Source: Zygnema circumcarinatum (taxonomy: Eukaryota; Streptophyta; Zygnematophyceae; Zygnematales; Zygnemataceae). Taken from it: DNA of 64,000 nt. The translations under genes were made by a program, and so were the position numbers. Numbering within the stretch: the first letter of the stretch is position 1; every line of letters starts with the position of its first letter. Positions 24,957 through 34,441 of the stretch are shown in pieces. The notes below the pieces were generated by a model. It saw only the letters and a program-made list of their open reading frames with translations. It was not told the DNA's origin and did not search any database. Where the stretch lies: assembly GCA_037447605.1 (NCBI GenBank), contig CM074806.1, positions 3,562,112-3,626,111 of the forward strand, given 5' to 3'.

Positions 24957-26130
24957 GGTGATTCTCGCCAGATCTCCTCCGTATGTAAACGCTGTCTGAT
25001 ATATCTAACTGATGGACATGCATCCCCTCAAAGTACCGCTGTATTCCAGACAGGGCACCTGAGGAGTTAAACCACCACCGCCAAAGTCTCCAGTTCTAGT
25101 TCCTACCTCGGCCGTAGCCCCTTCGCCACCAGCCAGCCTTGTAACGCTCCATTACTCCCCGTCCGCCCGGCTTCACCTTGAACACCCACTTGCATCCAAT
25201 GGCTCTCCCCTTTCCTTCCCGCTAGCCTCCGGGGCCGCCACGCCCTCTATCAGACTCACCCACTCGCTATCGATCGCCGCCGCCACTTTGCTCCATCGAC
25301 TTCATCGCGGAGCCTCCTCAAAGGTTTGCGTTTCGGTAATCATGTAGCAAAGGAGAACTCCTCGCGGGTCGCTAGAAACCGCAGCACTCTCTCCCTCGCA
25401 TCAGATTAGCCCCGGGCGCCTAATGCCTGTATCGTTTCAGCCTTCTCACCACACGTGCTCCTCCTACGTCCTTGCTTCCCCACTGAAGTTGACGAAAATT
25501 CCGGAACAAATCCCGGAGGCATCCTTGCCTCATCGCTGCCTCGCCATCTCCTGTCCTCGCACTCCCCGTCCGCAAAGGTACAGCTGACCGAAGTCTTCTC
25601 TCATCCCGACAGGTGAGTGTGCAGTGGAGCCGCCTCGGCCATTTCCTTCTCCCGGCTCCCCGCCGCGTACTTTGGCCTCCGACTCCCGCCTCCCTCGGCC
25701 GAATGCTGCCCCTGTGCTGCTCCAGCCACCTCCCCGCGCCTCCGGGCGCACATCTCCTCCAAAACTGGGACTTGAGGCGCCTAACGCCTTCTCCCGGCTG
25801 GCTTCCCCACGCCCCTCATACACACCCAATCCTGCCTTTTGGGCTAAGCCCCACCAGTCGTGCCACCCCCTCTCATCCATCAGATGTCCCCTGAGCTCTC
25901 GTGACTTCCTTCGCCGAGGGTTCCAAATCCCGTGAGGGTGCGACTGTCCATGTTAGAAGCGAACATATCCTTCAACGGCTCGCGGGTCGAACTTCCTCTT
26001 CTGTCTCGCCTTCGGCACTGTCGACCAGCAGCGCGCTCCGAAAGCCTTCAGGTGGGAAACCGTGGGCTTTCTCCCACTCCACACCTCCTCAGGAACCTGA
26101 TCCTTGAGCACAGAAGATGGGCATCTATTC

Positions 26131-26651
26131 CTAAGGTAAGCCGCGGGTCATCACCGCCTCTCCCCAGAAAGAAGCCGGGAAGGGGGAATCTATAAGCATG
26201 GTCCGCGCCATGTCCCCCAACGTCCTATTTACCCTTTCAGCAGCTCCATTACTTTGAGGGGAGTAGGGAGCAGAGAATTCATGCCCTAATTCCACGAGTC
26301 TTGAGGTAATTTCCGCCAACTCCCCACTTCTGAACTCCTCCGCTGTCCGGAAGCGCAGCCTTCAGTTTCGGCCCCGCCTCGCCCATCTCGAAGCCTGCCA
26401 ATCTCGCTGGGCCCAAAGCCTCGTGACTTGTTCTTGAGTAATTTTCACCCAAATTTCCTCGAAAATCACTTGTAAAAGTGATGAAGTACCGAAGCCTTCC
26501 ACTGCGTCGGTGTCAATGGGCCAAAGGTCGTGTGAACCAACTCCAGTTTCTCCTCGCCAAGCATGGTACGCCCTCTCTCCGCTTCCTCAATGGTTTCCGG
26601 CGCGCTTTCCCCTACACACCTCCTGCAAAAGCCGAATCCTTCTCCACTCAC
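26131..26651 (-). pseudogene. Copia integrase remnant
   Basis: Minus-strand frame 26319-26131 reads LGHEFSAPYSPQSNGAAERV then NRTLGDMARTML and FPASFWGEAV, the end of the DDE core with the catalytic Glu in the AERVNRT context. A second piece (26651-26466) ends in EEKLELVHTTFGPLTP, the start of the core. The block between is frameshifted. Confidence 0.85.
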
Positions 26652-26940
26652 ATCTACGCCTCAACCCACGACTGCGCTCCTTAGCAGCAAGCTGTTGCAA
26701 CCCCTCGGCGGTTAAGATGTCTTCCAAGTTCATTTATGCCGTAGATTTATGGCAGTTTCGCCTACAGCCATCACATCTTCATCCTCTCTGGCCCTTCTAT
26801 AATGAAGTATGGCCATGCAGGCCTCCCCTTCTCATACCCCTCAAAACAGCCGTGCTTCCCCACAATGCTGCGGAGTAGCTACGCCAGCGACTTCTCCTTG
26901 AACGATCTTGCATCTCTTTACACACCTGGCTACTGCATAT

Positions 26941-27234
26941 TTAGTTTCCTTGCTTAGCCGGGGTGTGGGAGTACATCACCATACACAAACGCTCCTCCCT
27001 CTCCTCTTCGTAGATGACAGAGCCGTCTCCGAGAATCATCTTGACTACTCCACCCTTCGTGACTGTCACTCCCTCTCCGGTTGCCGAGTGAACAGATCTG
27101 GTCCTCTCCAAGGTGTCCAGCGTAGAGAACATTCGCTTGTCGCCACACATGTGCGTGGAAGCGCCAGAGTCGATCAGCCATGGCCGCTTCAGATCCCCCA
27201 ACCTAGATCTTCCCCAACAAAGTCGAACCTTCAA
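26941..27234 (-). pseudogene. Copia aspartic protease remnant
   Basis: The minus-strand frame contains RPWLIDSGASTHMCGDKRMF, the DSGA aspartic protease motif with the downstream ST/SH..C.. pattern usual in copia elements, followed by VTKGGVVKMILGDGSVI. It overlaps the end of gag by frame change. Confidence 0.85.
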
Positions 27235-28257
27235 GCCTTTTCGGGCCCATCATCGATTGGTCTCTATTCGACCTTTCTCGCATTCGGTGCTTCTGCACTG
27301 CCGTACTCTGGGGCGTAGATCCCCTTTGAAGCCTTTTCTTTCTCCTTCTGCCGTAATGCCGGCGCCTCCTCCCTCGGACCTTGGGGACTTGTTCTTGTAG
27401 CAGTCTCACGAGTGTAGGCCGGGCCTTGCCACACACGTGTAGCACGCCCCAAGCAGGCGTTCCTCGTCCTACCTCCCCTGGCGCACCTCCTTCTTCGTCT
27501 TGTCGTGAGTGTAGCCAGCTAGCACCTCTCCTCGTGCCTTTTTCCCGGTGTCTTGACGGTGTCCCCTCCTCCTTGATCCCTCCGCCTTCACTTTGCTCAA
27601 GGGTCATCTTCGAGTTTGTTAGGACAGTCCTAAGCGCTGCAACTGCAACATCAAATCTGGAGGTCAACCCCCCTAAGAACTGGCTGATCTTATGGTCACT
27701 CTCTAACGGTTTCTGTAGAGCTATGAACCTCTCCATCAAGGTATCAAACCTGACCATATATTCACACAGTTTCTCATCCGAAGTCATCTTCATCTTCCCA
27801 AGCTGCGTGTAAAGATTCACTATCGTGACGTTATCCTTTACATCATACATCTCTTCTAAGCACCTCCACATAGCATGTGAGGTCTTGAGATCGTATACAA
27901 AGATGGATCTAAGGACTTCCCTCACACTCGCGACGACCGGGTGAGCGCTGAGCTGTCCTGGCACTCCATCCGGGCAGCCACTGCATCGCCGCTCACTGCG
28001 GGTTCCCTCCCGTAGCAATCGTACCTTGATGGTGCCGCTGATCTACCCCAACAGTCCCTTGCCCACGCAGCAAAGGAACCAGCCACCATCTCCACCCCTT
28101 GTAGTCTTGACCGCCGAATGCGGGAATGTTGAACTTCACGCGGGTCCTCGCCGCCACCATATTGGCTCATACCACTCTTGTTGAGCCTCGACTGCCAGCC
28201 GCCTCGCGCTACCTCGCTGTCGCCCATTGGAACTCCTCGTTCCCACCGGCGTAGCAT
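27203..28257 (-). pseudogene. Copia gag remnant
   Basis: The minus-strand frame includes FVYDLKTSHAMWRCLEEMY, VTIVNLYTQLGKMKMTSDE and LCEYMVRFDTLMERFIALQK, the UBN2-type gag domain of copia elements. Further on, LHVCGKARPTLV is a decayed zinc knuckle (CxxC retained in part). The upstream part, 28257 to about 28018, is probably the first codons in another frame. Confidence 0.85.
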
Positions 28258-28592
28258 AATCTTCTACTCTCACTCTATCTCACTTCACTCATAGCCCATA
28301 TAACTCATTAATGAACGCCAGAGACGAAAGCACGCTGAAATCACACACCTAGAGAGTATGTGAGAAAAGCTCACTACCAAAACTCCTTTATAATAAGAAT
28401 GTCACCCACATGAAGTTTCCTCCCCTCTCACTAGCTACTTCTCCCCTGTTACTCACTACCTGCGCATTAATAAAGGTGGCAGCCCAAATAGAACACGCAG
28501 CGTGCAATGTATCAGTGCTCACTTTTATCTCATGCGAGTCTGCTAATGTGGCTGAGTCCTTCATAACAAAAGCTAACCCCTATATACCGCCA

Positions 28593-29184
28593 TGGCCGCA
28601 GCTACGTGACATCTTCCTTGTTGACCGATGTCACGTCACGGCCGCCCTCATGCGCTCTCGGGAAGCAGCCGGTACGCTGCTTCAACATCCAGCTTTTGCG
28701 TTCAGAAACCTACGCCAAAGACTCTACCTAGTCGCCGTGCCCGCATAGCTTCCGCCGCCATCCGGAATCTCTTGCCGCCCGCTCGAGCGCAGGAACTTCC
28801 GCCCGCTCAGACGCTGCCCGCCGCCTCGCTGCTACAAGACATGTTCGGCTAAGGCTGGGCATCGGGTATTGGCTATTCAAGGCCAGTTCACTTTTAAATC
28901 TCCGCCGCCGCCAAGCCACACTCCTGTCCGTACGCACTCGTCTCCTCCGTGAAGTTGACCTCGGCTATAGTCCGGGCGCGATCAAGTATTCCCAAGGGTC
29001 TGGACGCAGTTCCGCCGACATCACCGACATCCTCCGCGCCCGAAAAACGTAGGGGCCACCGACATTTGGCCCGACCGTATTTCCTAGGAACACTACTAGC
29101 AGATCTCATGTTTCCCAACTGAGGACCACAACAATGTTAGTGTGAACCCGTACAATGTCTAACTATAGCACACTAACACTAACA
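28593..29184 (-). repeat. 5' LTR of copia element
   Basis: About 592 bp, direct copy of 23203-23770. The right end reads CTAACTATAGCACACTAAC then ACTAACA in both copies. It abuts, at 29185, the direct repeat that also lies right of the reverse gypsy element. Confidence 0.8.
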
Positions 29185-29274
29185 AACAGTACGGGTAGTA
29201 CGGACAGTACGGCTAACACAAGTTACTGTACAAAAAAGTGGTTTCGGCAAAATTGGGGCGAAAATATTGAGGAC
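29185..29274 (+). repeat. Left copy of a host-type direct repeat with AGTACGG units
   Basis: Short AGTACGG repeats at 29185-29215 are followed by CTAACACAAGTTACTGTAC, then GTGGTTTCGGCAAAATTGGG and GAGGACGC. The same order and orientation recurs at 33729-33902, on the other side of the reverse gypsy element. Confidence 0.7.
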
Positions 29275-29285
29275 GCTATAGCACA

Positions 29286-30262
29286 AGATAAGTGGGGTTG
29301 CGAGACGCTGAAGCTAGTTGTAGGTGCTGTACGCTACTCGCTAGCTGGGCCCTGCCAAACTGATGAAGGGCTGCTGGCTCTGCGGGTCCGCCTCGCAAAG
29401 CATGGCTGTGATCCGGAGATTCGAGGTACGCCGCTAGCCGAAGACGGGGATCCCGGGCGATGTGCTCCCACCGCGGCCGGATCTCCGGAGCGCGCAAAGA
29501 GCCCCTTCCTCCTTGGGGTTTCCTCCCCTGTCCTCTCCTGGCCTAGTCTCTTAGCTAGGCTTCTAGTTATCATTGGTCATCGGGAGGAATGTAGAAGGCA
29601 GATAAAACAAGATGGTAGCTTGGCATAGTGACAAGAAAGGGAAAACAACAGACTCAACTTAGATAGCAGCTGTATTTGAAAGTCACCCCACAAAGTTGGT
29701 CGGGATACTATTACAATGAAAGGATCTTCTCATCGAATCTTTGTCTAGTTGGGCCGAATGGGACGATAAATGTCGCTATCGGGTAAGAAGACTCTTCTTT
29801 CTCTCTCTATCTATGGTACTGAACTCTCTCTCCTCTCACACTTAAGACTGCTGGCTCGAATCAAGAGGAAGAAGAGAAGAACAAGACAACAAACCACACA
29901 AAGAAATACAAATACTAAGCCCAAAGACTAAAAGACAAACAAGCATCACTGACATCCCATCTACTTAGCATCGGCTAATGATTTGAGCGCAGCGGATACC
30001 CCCGATACAATCAGCCCACCAGTGGCCTCGACCGACCGCGGAGCCTTCGGTCAGTCAACCGGACGGCGTATTTTGGCGGCGCTCCGGTGCGCGCTTGGGG
30101 CCGATGGTGTGTTGCCTGGCAGGCCGCCAACATTGATGGCCGCTTTCGCATTTTCCACAAGGCTCTAACTCCTCGTGATTATGCCGCACCGTTAATCAAT
30201 ATGAATACGTTAAGTACAACTGAACGGACGCTGATCCGCTTAGCGCAGTTCGCTACGCTACA
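29286..30262 (-). repeat. 3' LTR of reverse gypsy-type element
   Basis: About 977 bp, inverted relative to the LTR at 14509. It carries the LTR start GCTACA at 30257-30262, the pyrimidine microsatellite near 29797-29838, and the shared CTAGTTATCATTGGTCAT block near 29560. It is the most diverged of the four LTRs in its first 100 bp. Confidence 0.75.
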
Positions 30263-31436
30263 CTGGGTAAAGACATGCCTGGGAAATGTTTATCAGCCAA
30301 GGCGCAATGAAGAAAAAGCATAAACAAAGGGGCGTGGAGTGAGACAATGAGGACGCGGACAAGGCCGAAGAAGCGAAGCCTGCGGGTCGTGGTGGAGAAG
30401 CCGCCCGCATTCGGCAATGGGAGTATCGCGTGACCGGAGGTGGAGGAGGGAGTAAGACAAATTCAAAATCGAAAGATACGACAGACTGGAAAATGGTGGT
30501 GAAGTGGGCAAAAAGTGGCGGGAATTAGAAATAGACCAATGAGGAGCCGTCATGGCCGGGGGGGGGGAACGAGGAGACCGTGATGTCGGTTGCGAACCTG
30601 CCATCGCGGGAGGAACCGCCGACGCGGGCGCACTTAATGTCGATCCAGCAGAACGCTATACCGCGTTTCCACTAGAGTCGTGGCCTTCCTCAAATGATGG
30701 CCCATCCCGATCTCCGACGACCGCATTACGTATGAAGGGGCCAACCACCCAGTGCCTCGCTGAGTCGGTTTTACAGATTCTGAGCCAAACAGAGCCGGCG
30801 CTACCATCATGAGAGCACAAGGCCTACGCTTCCCAAAGTCGGTGAGTTGTCACTGCGGGCGCTGCTCGAGGTGGGCGGGAGGCCACGGAATCTAGGGTTT
30901 GGAAGCGGAGGGCCAGGAGCCGAGCTGGGCGACCCGGGATCCGGGAGGCGCTGGCCATCAGAGAAGAGGGCTCAACAGAGGAGGTCAAGGAGAAGGCGGG
31001 CTTACCGCCATGTAGGAGCCTAGGAGAGTAGCTGAGGAGGAACGTAGAGGTGTCAGACGTGAAGACCGGGGAGGGGATGACTCGCTGGCCTCGGCCCAGC
31101 TCAAGGCACTAACGCACGCATCCTCACCGCCTCAGAGTGGTACGCTCGCAGCGCCATTCTCGGGCCAGGGGAGTAGTGGGCTAGAGGTGCGGAACGATGC
31201 TAAGTCCTTATGAGCTTTTGGGCAAACGCCCCTTGTATTCGGTGCTATCACGAGTGGGATGAGTAGGGGAGAGGACGGGTGAATGATGGCCGCCGAGGCG
31301 CGTAGTGGACCTAATGCTTAGATTCTCCGTCAGCGCGGAACTTCCACCCACTTGGTGTATCTGCCCACGCTAGAAGACCAATGTGTAGCCGGGAGGGGGT
31401 GCCGAGCCGGGATGTAAAAGGCGTCGCACCTTCTAC

Positions 31437-32109
31437 TTACACCGCTAAAATGATCTCACCCATCTCGAGGGGTTGGCGGTCGGGGGGAGCAGAGCGCTTG
31501 CCGCGTTGGCAGCGGGTGCAGGTTTCGATGTAGCGGCTCACCGCGCCATGGAGGCCGGGCCAATAGTAGCGCTCCTGCAGCAGGGCGACCATCTTCTTCT
31601 GGCCAAGGTGGAAGCCGCCGGGCTGGCAATCGTGTGCGACGTCCAGAATTTCCATGCGCTCGTTGGGGAAAGGAACAGGAAGGCCGGAGGGGAGGTAGAG
31701 AATCTGTCCTTCATCATCGACAGAGAAGTTCCGAGCGCGGCGGAGCAGCCGAGCCCTCTCGGTATCCGTGATAAAAGGGGGCAGCGTGCGAGTCATGACG
31801 TAGCGCAGAAGAGAGGAGTCAGAATGGACGTCATTGGCGCTGGGGAAATGGGGAGGAAGAAAGGGAGCTTCGCCATCGTCATCCATGAGGAGTTCCCACG
31901 GATCCGCATGGGGGTGGCCGTGGGTGAAGTCAGGGTCCTGCCAGCGATGGAGGGTGGTGGCCGTGGCCGGAATATCGATCAGCCCATCCGCGAATATGAC
32001 ATCATGTAGGTCTTGATCGGCAATAAAAATCTCAATGGGAAGATGCTCAGGGTTCAAGAGGGTGGGTGGAGGGATGGGTTCAGGAACGGCCGGATCGTGA
32101 TAGAGGAGG
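31437..32109 (-). pseudogene. Gypsy-type integrase N-terminal region (truncated by gap)
   Basis: The minus-strand frame is open up to the N run. It includes DGLIDIPATATTLHRWQDPD, then ARNFSVDDEGQILYLPSGLP and VPFPNERMEILDVAHD, and the zinc-binding block FHLGQKKMVALLQERYYWPG followed by YIETCTRCQRGKR, giving the H..C..C pattern of the integrase HHCC finger. The frame ends at a stop shortly after MGEIILAV, so the DDE core is missing or displaced. Confidence 0.8.
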
Positions 32110-32502
32110 NNNNNNNNNNNNNNNNNNNNNNNNNNNNNNNNNNNNNNNNNNNNNNNNNNNNNNNNNNNNNNNNNNNNNNNNNNNNNNNNNNNNNNNNNNN
32201 NNNNNNNNNNNNNNNNNNNNNNNNNNNNNNNNNNNNNNNNNNNNNNNNNNNNNNNNNNNNNNNNNNNNNNNNNNNNNNNNNNNNNNNNNNNNNNNNNNNN
32301 NNNNNNNNNNNNNNNNNNNNNNNNNNNNNNNNNNNNNNNNNNNNNNNNNNNNNNNNNNNNNNNNNNNNNNNNNNNNNNNNNNNNNNNNNNNNNNNNNNNN
32401 NNNNNNNNNNNNNNNNNNNNNNNNNNNNNNNNNNNNNNNNNNNNNNNNNNNNNNNNNNNNNNNNNNNNNNNNNNNNNNNNNNNNNNNNNNNNNNNNNNNN
32501 NN
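32110..32502. other. Assembly gap (393 N)
   Basis: Unresolved bases within the reverse gypsy-type element. Gag start lies on one side and integrase zinc-finger sequence on the other; in the forward element these are about 4.9 kb apart, so the true gap is likely larger than the N run or the element carries an internal deletion. Confidence 0.99.
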
Positions 32503-32665
32503 TCGGTGATGCCCATCTTCAGTCTCTCTCTGACTGCTTCTTCCTCTGAATCTGAATCCGTTCTTGGATTTCCGATCGCCGGTTCTTCTTGAGGTCCCAA
32601 GTCTTCATCTGAATACTCATGGAGATCTGCTTGTCCCTCTTGTCAGCTCTTCATCCATGGGCAGG
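32503..32665 (-). pseudogene. gag start of reverse gypsy-type element
   Basis: On the minus strand, sequence near 32665-32600 matches the MDEE...KRDKQ and MKTWDL region of the forward copy; the frame from 32600 then reads MGPQEEPAIGNPRTDSDS then EEEAVRERLKMGIT and runs into the gap. Ser/Asp/Glu-rich, no known domain. Confidence 0.55.
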
Positions 32666-32737
32666 CTGTGACAGCGGATCAGCAGGATCAGCACCTCAGT
32701 TGCGGTCGTCAAACTCAGGAACCTCAGCTGTGATCCA

Positions 32738-33728
32738 AATAAGTGGGGTAAAAGGATTGCACCAGGCTGACTGCAGGTGCCTGTGCGGCCACTCGCGCGT
32801 CCCGTAGCTGAAACTGATGAAGGGTTGGGTTGGTTCTGTGGGTCTGCCTGCAGCATAGAGCCAGGATCCGGGAGGTCAAAGGTGCGCAGCGAAGTAAGAT
32901 CCTGAAGATGTTCCCACCGACGGACTGGATGCAAAGAGCCCTTCCTTGGGGGCTCTCCTCCCCTGTCCTCTCCTCGGCTAGTCTCTTAGCTAGGCTTCTA
33001 GTTATCATTGGTCAGTGGGAGGAATGTAAGGCAGGATGGAACAGAGTAGTAGCTTGGCATAGTGACGGCAAAGGAAAGCGGGACTCAACTTCAGATAAAG
33101 GTTGTGTTTGGAAAGTCACCACAGCCAGCGGTGGCGGGATTGTCAATTTTACAATAAAAGTATCTTCTCACTGAAATCTTTGTCTAGAGACATGACTGAA
33201 TGGGGGGACGTCTCAACCCTATCAAGCAAGAAGACTCTTTCTCTCTCTCTCTCTCTCTCTATCTATGGCATGGAACTCTCTCTCTCTCTCACACTTAGCA
33301 TCTGTTGCTGGAACTGAAGAGGAAGAAGAGAAGAACAAGACAACAAACCACACAGCAAATACAAATACTAAGCCCAGCACTAAAAGACAAACAAGCATCA
33401 CTGACATCCCATCTACTTAACACTGACAATAGATCTTGAGCCTTAGCAGCGACAGCCCCTGATTGGCCAACTGCCCACTGAGAGGCCTGACTAACTACGT
33501 GGGGCCTTCTGATAGGTTAACTGCTGACAATCGGCGGCATTTTGCGGCGCTTCCGAGTGCGCCTAGCTGGATGGTGTGCTGTCCCGTGGGCCGCCAACAC
33601 ATGGCGCCGCCTTCTCGCATTTTCCGTCGGCAATTCCTGGATTATGCCGTTCCGTGACCCTGAACATGAATATGTCAAGTACAACTGAACGGGCGCGGAT
33701 CCGTCGAACGCAGCTCCGTTGTGCTACA
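32738..33728 (-). repeat. 5' LTR of reverse gypsy-type element
   Basis: About 991 bp and the best preserved LTR of the family here. Its last bases are followed on the minus strand by TGGATCACAGCTGAGG, in primer-binding-site position. A CT microsatellite sits at 33238-33262. Its start is nearly identical to 14509 and 22177. Confidence 0.8.
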
Positions 33729-33902
33729 GTAACCCGTAACAGCTAGTACAGCTAGTACGGCTAGTACGGTTAGTACGGTTAGTACGGGTTTTAGGATTTT
33801 AAGGGTTTTAGGGTACGGATAGTACGAATAGTACGGCTAACACGAGTTACTGTACAAAAAGGTGGTTTCGGCAAAATCGGTGCGAATTTATTGGTGACGC
33901 AC
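33729..33902 (+). repeat. Right copy of direct repeat with AGTACGG array and telomere-like run
   Basis: Holds a decamer-like array of CTAGTACGGC/TTAGTACGGT units at about 33740-33787, then GGGTTTTAGGATTTTAAGGG and TTTTAGGG (33786-33813), more AGTACGG units, and the block CTAACACGAGTTACTGTAC followed by GTGGTTTCGGCAAAATCGG that also occurs at 29214-29260. Confidence 0.7.
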
Positions 33903-34441
33903 TGTTGAAGGTGGAAAATATGACGAGGACCCCCTGTAATTTCTCGTGTTTGTACCGTACGGCCTTCGCGACCTCCTCGAAAGCGACAATAATAATGTGA
34001 CGACTTGGTGCCCACAAAATGCCACGCTTCCTCGCTGGCCACGACCAATCGGCGTTTTTTTCTTCACTGCGGAGACCGTTTAAGCCAATGAGCAATCGTC
34101 ACGTGAAAATCCCTCGCACGCCATTGGCCTTGCCAGGTTTGACCGTTGACTCGTCGGCAGTCTCCCAGAAAGCGTCGGCGCGTGCACTGCACCGGGACAC
34201 GTGTCCCGTCGGCCATGCTCGATATTTTCGGTACGAAACCGATACGGTGAATGTGGACAGTCGGGACCCGAGGGCGGTACGGCCGGCAGAATCCGAGACC
34301 GGACGGAAGGTGTACGGTCGGCCCTGGTAGTGGCTTCGGGGCGAGCAGAAGCAAGCTCTTGGAAGGAGGCGCAGGTCAAAGCAGGGCTGTCTGCTGCAAG
34401 GTGGGAGAGGGAGGTGCAGGGAGGGAGGGAGGGAGGGAGCC
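33903..34441 (+). promoter_or_regulatory. Promoter region of 1-Cys peroxiredoxin gene
   Basis: Unique sequence upstream of the peroxiredoxin ATG. It contains a perfect 16-bp palindrome CGGGACACGTGTCCCG at 34193-34208 and another CACGTG word near 34100. The leader ends in a GGGA-rich run (34418-34438) just before the start codon. The CACGTG core is the classic ABRE/G-box; plant 1-Cys peroxiredoxins are known to be ABA- and desiccation-responsive, so ABA control is a reasonable inference. Confidence 0.55.

Larger units (their letters stand above)
23203..29184 (-). mobile_element. Degenerate Ty1/copia LTR retrotransposon
   Basis: Two direct LTRs (23203-23770 and 28593-29184) enclose about 4.8 kb whose open pieces on the minus strand run in copia order: gag, aspartic protease, integrase, reverse transcriptase, RNase H. 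Read on the minus strand the element starts TGTTAGTGTTAGTGTG at 29184; just inside the first LTR is TGGCGGTATATAG, in the position of a primer-binding site. Many frameshifts and stops show it is dead. It lies between two pieces of gypsy LTR, so it probably inserted into older element sequence. Confidence 0.85.
29286..33728 (-). mobile_element. Reverse copy of the gypsy-type element, with assembly gap
   Basis: Direct LTRs lie at 29286-30262 and 32738-33728, both reading from right to left with TGTAGC starts (GCTACA on the plus strand at 30257-30262 and 33723-33728). The interior holds a gag start (32503-32665), the N gap, the integrase zinc-binding region (31437-32109), and a 3' part near 30300-30620 that matches 21840-22140 of the forward element in inverted orientation. 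The apparent interior is only about 2.5 kb, against 6.7 kb in the forward copy. Confidence 0.8.

Noticed and set aside
31473-32009. Plus-strand open frame of about 178 codons
   Set aside because: It is the antisense shadow of the integrase zinc-finger frame on the minus strand.
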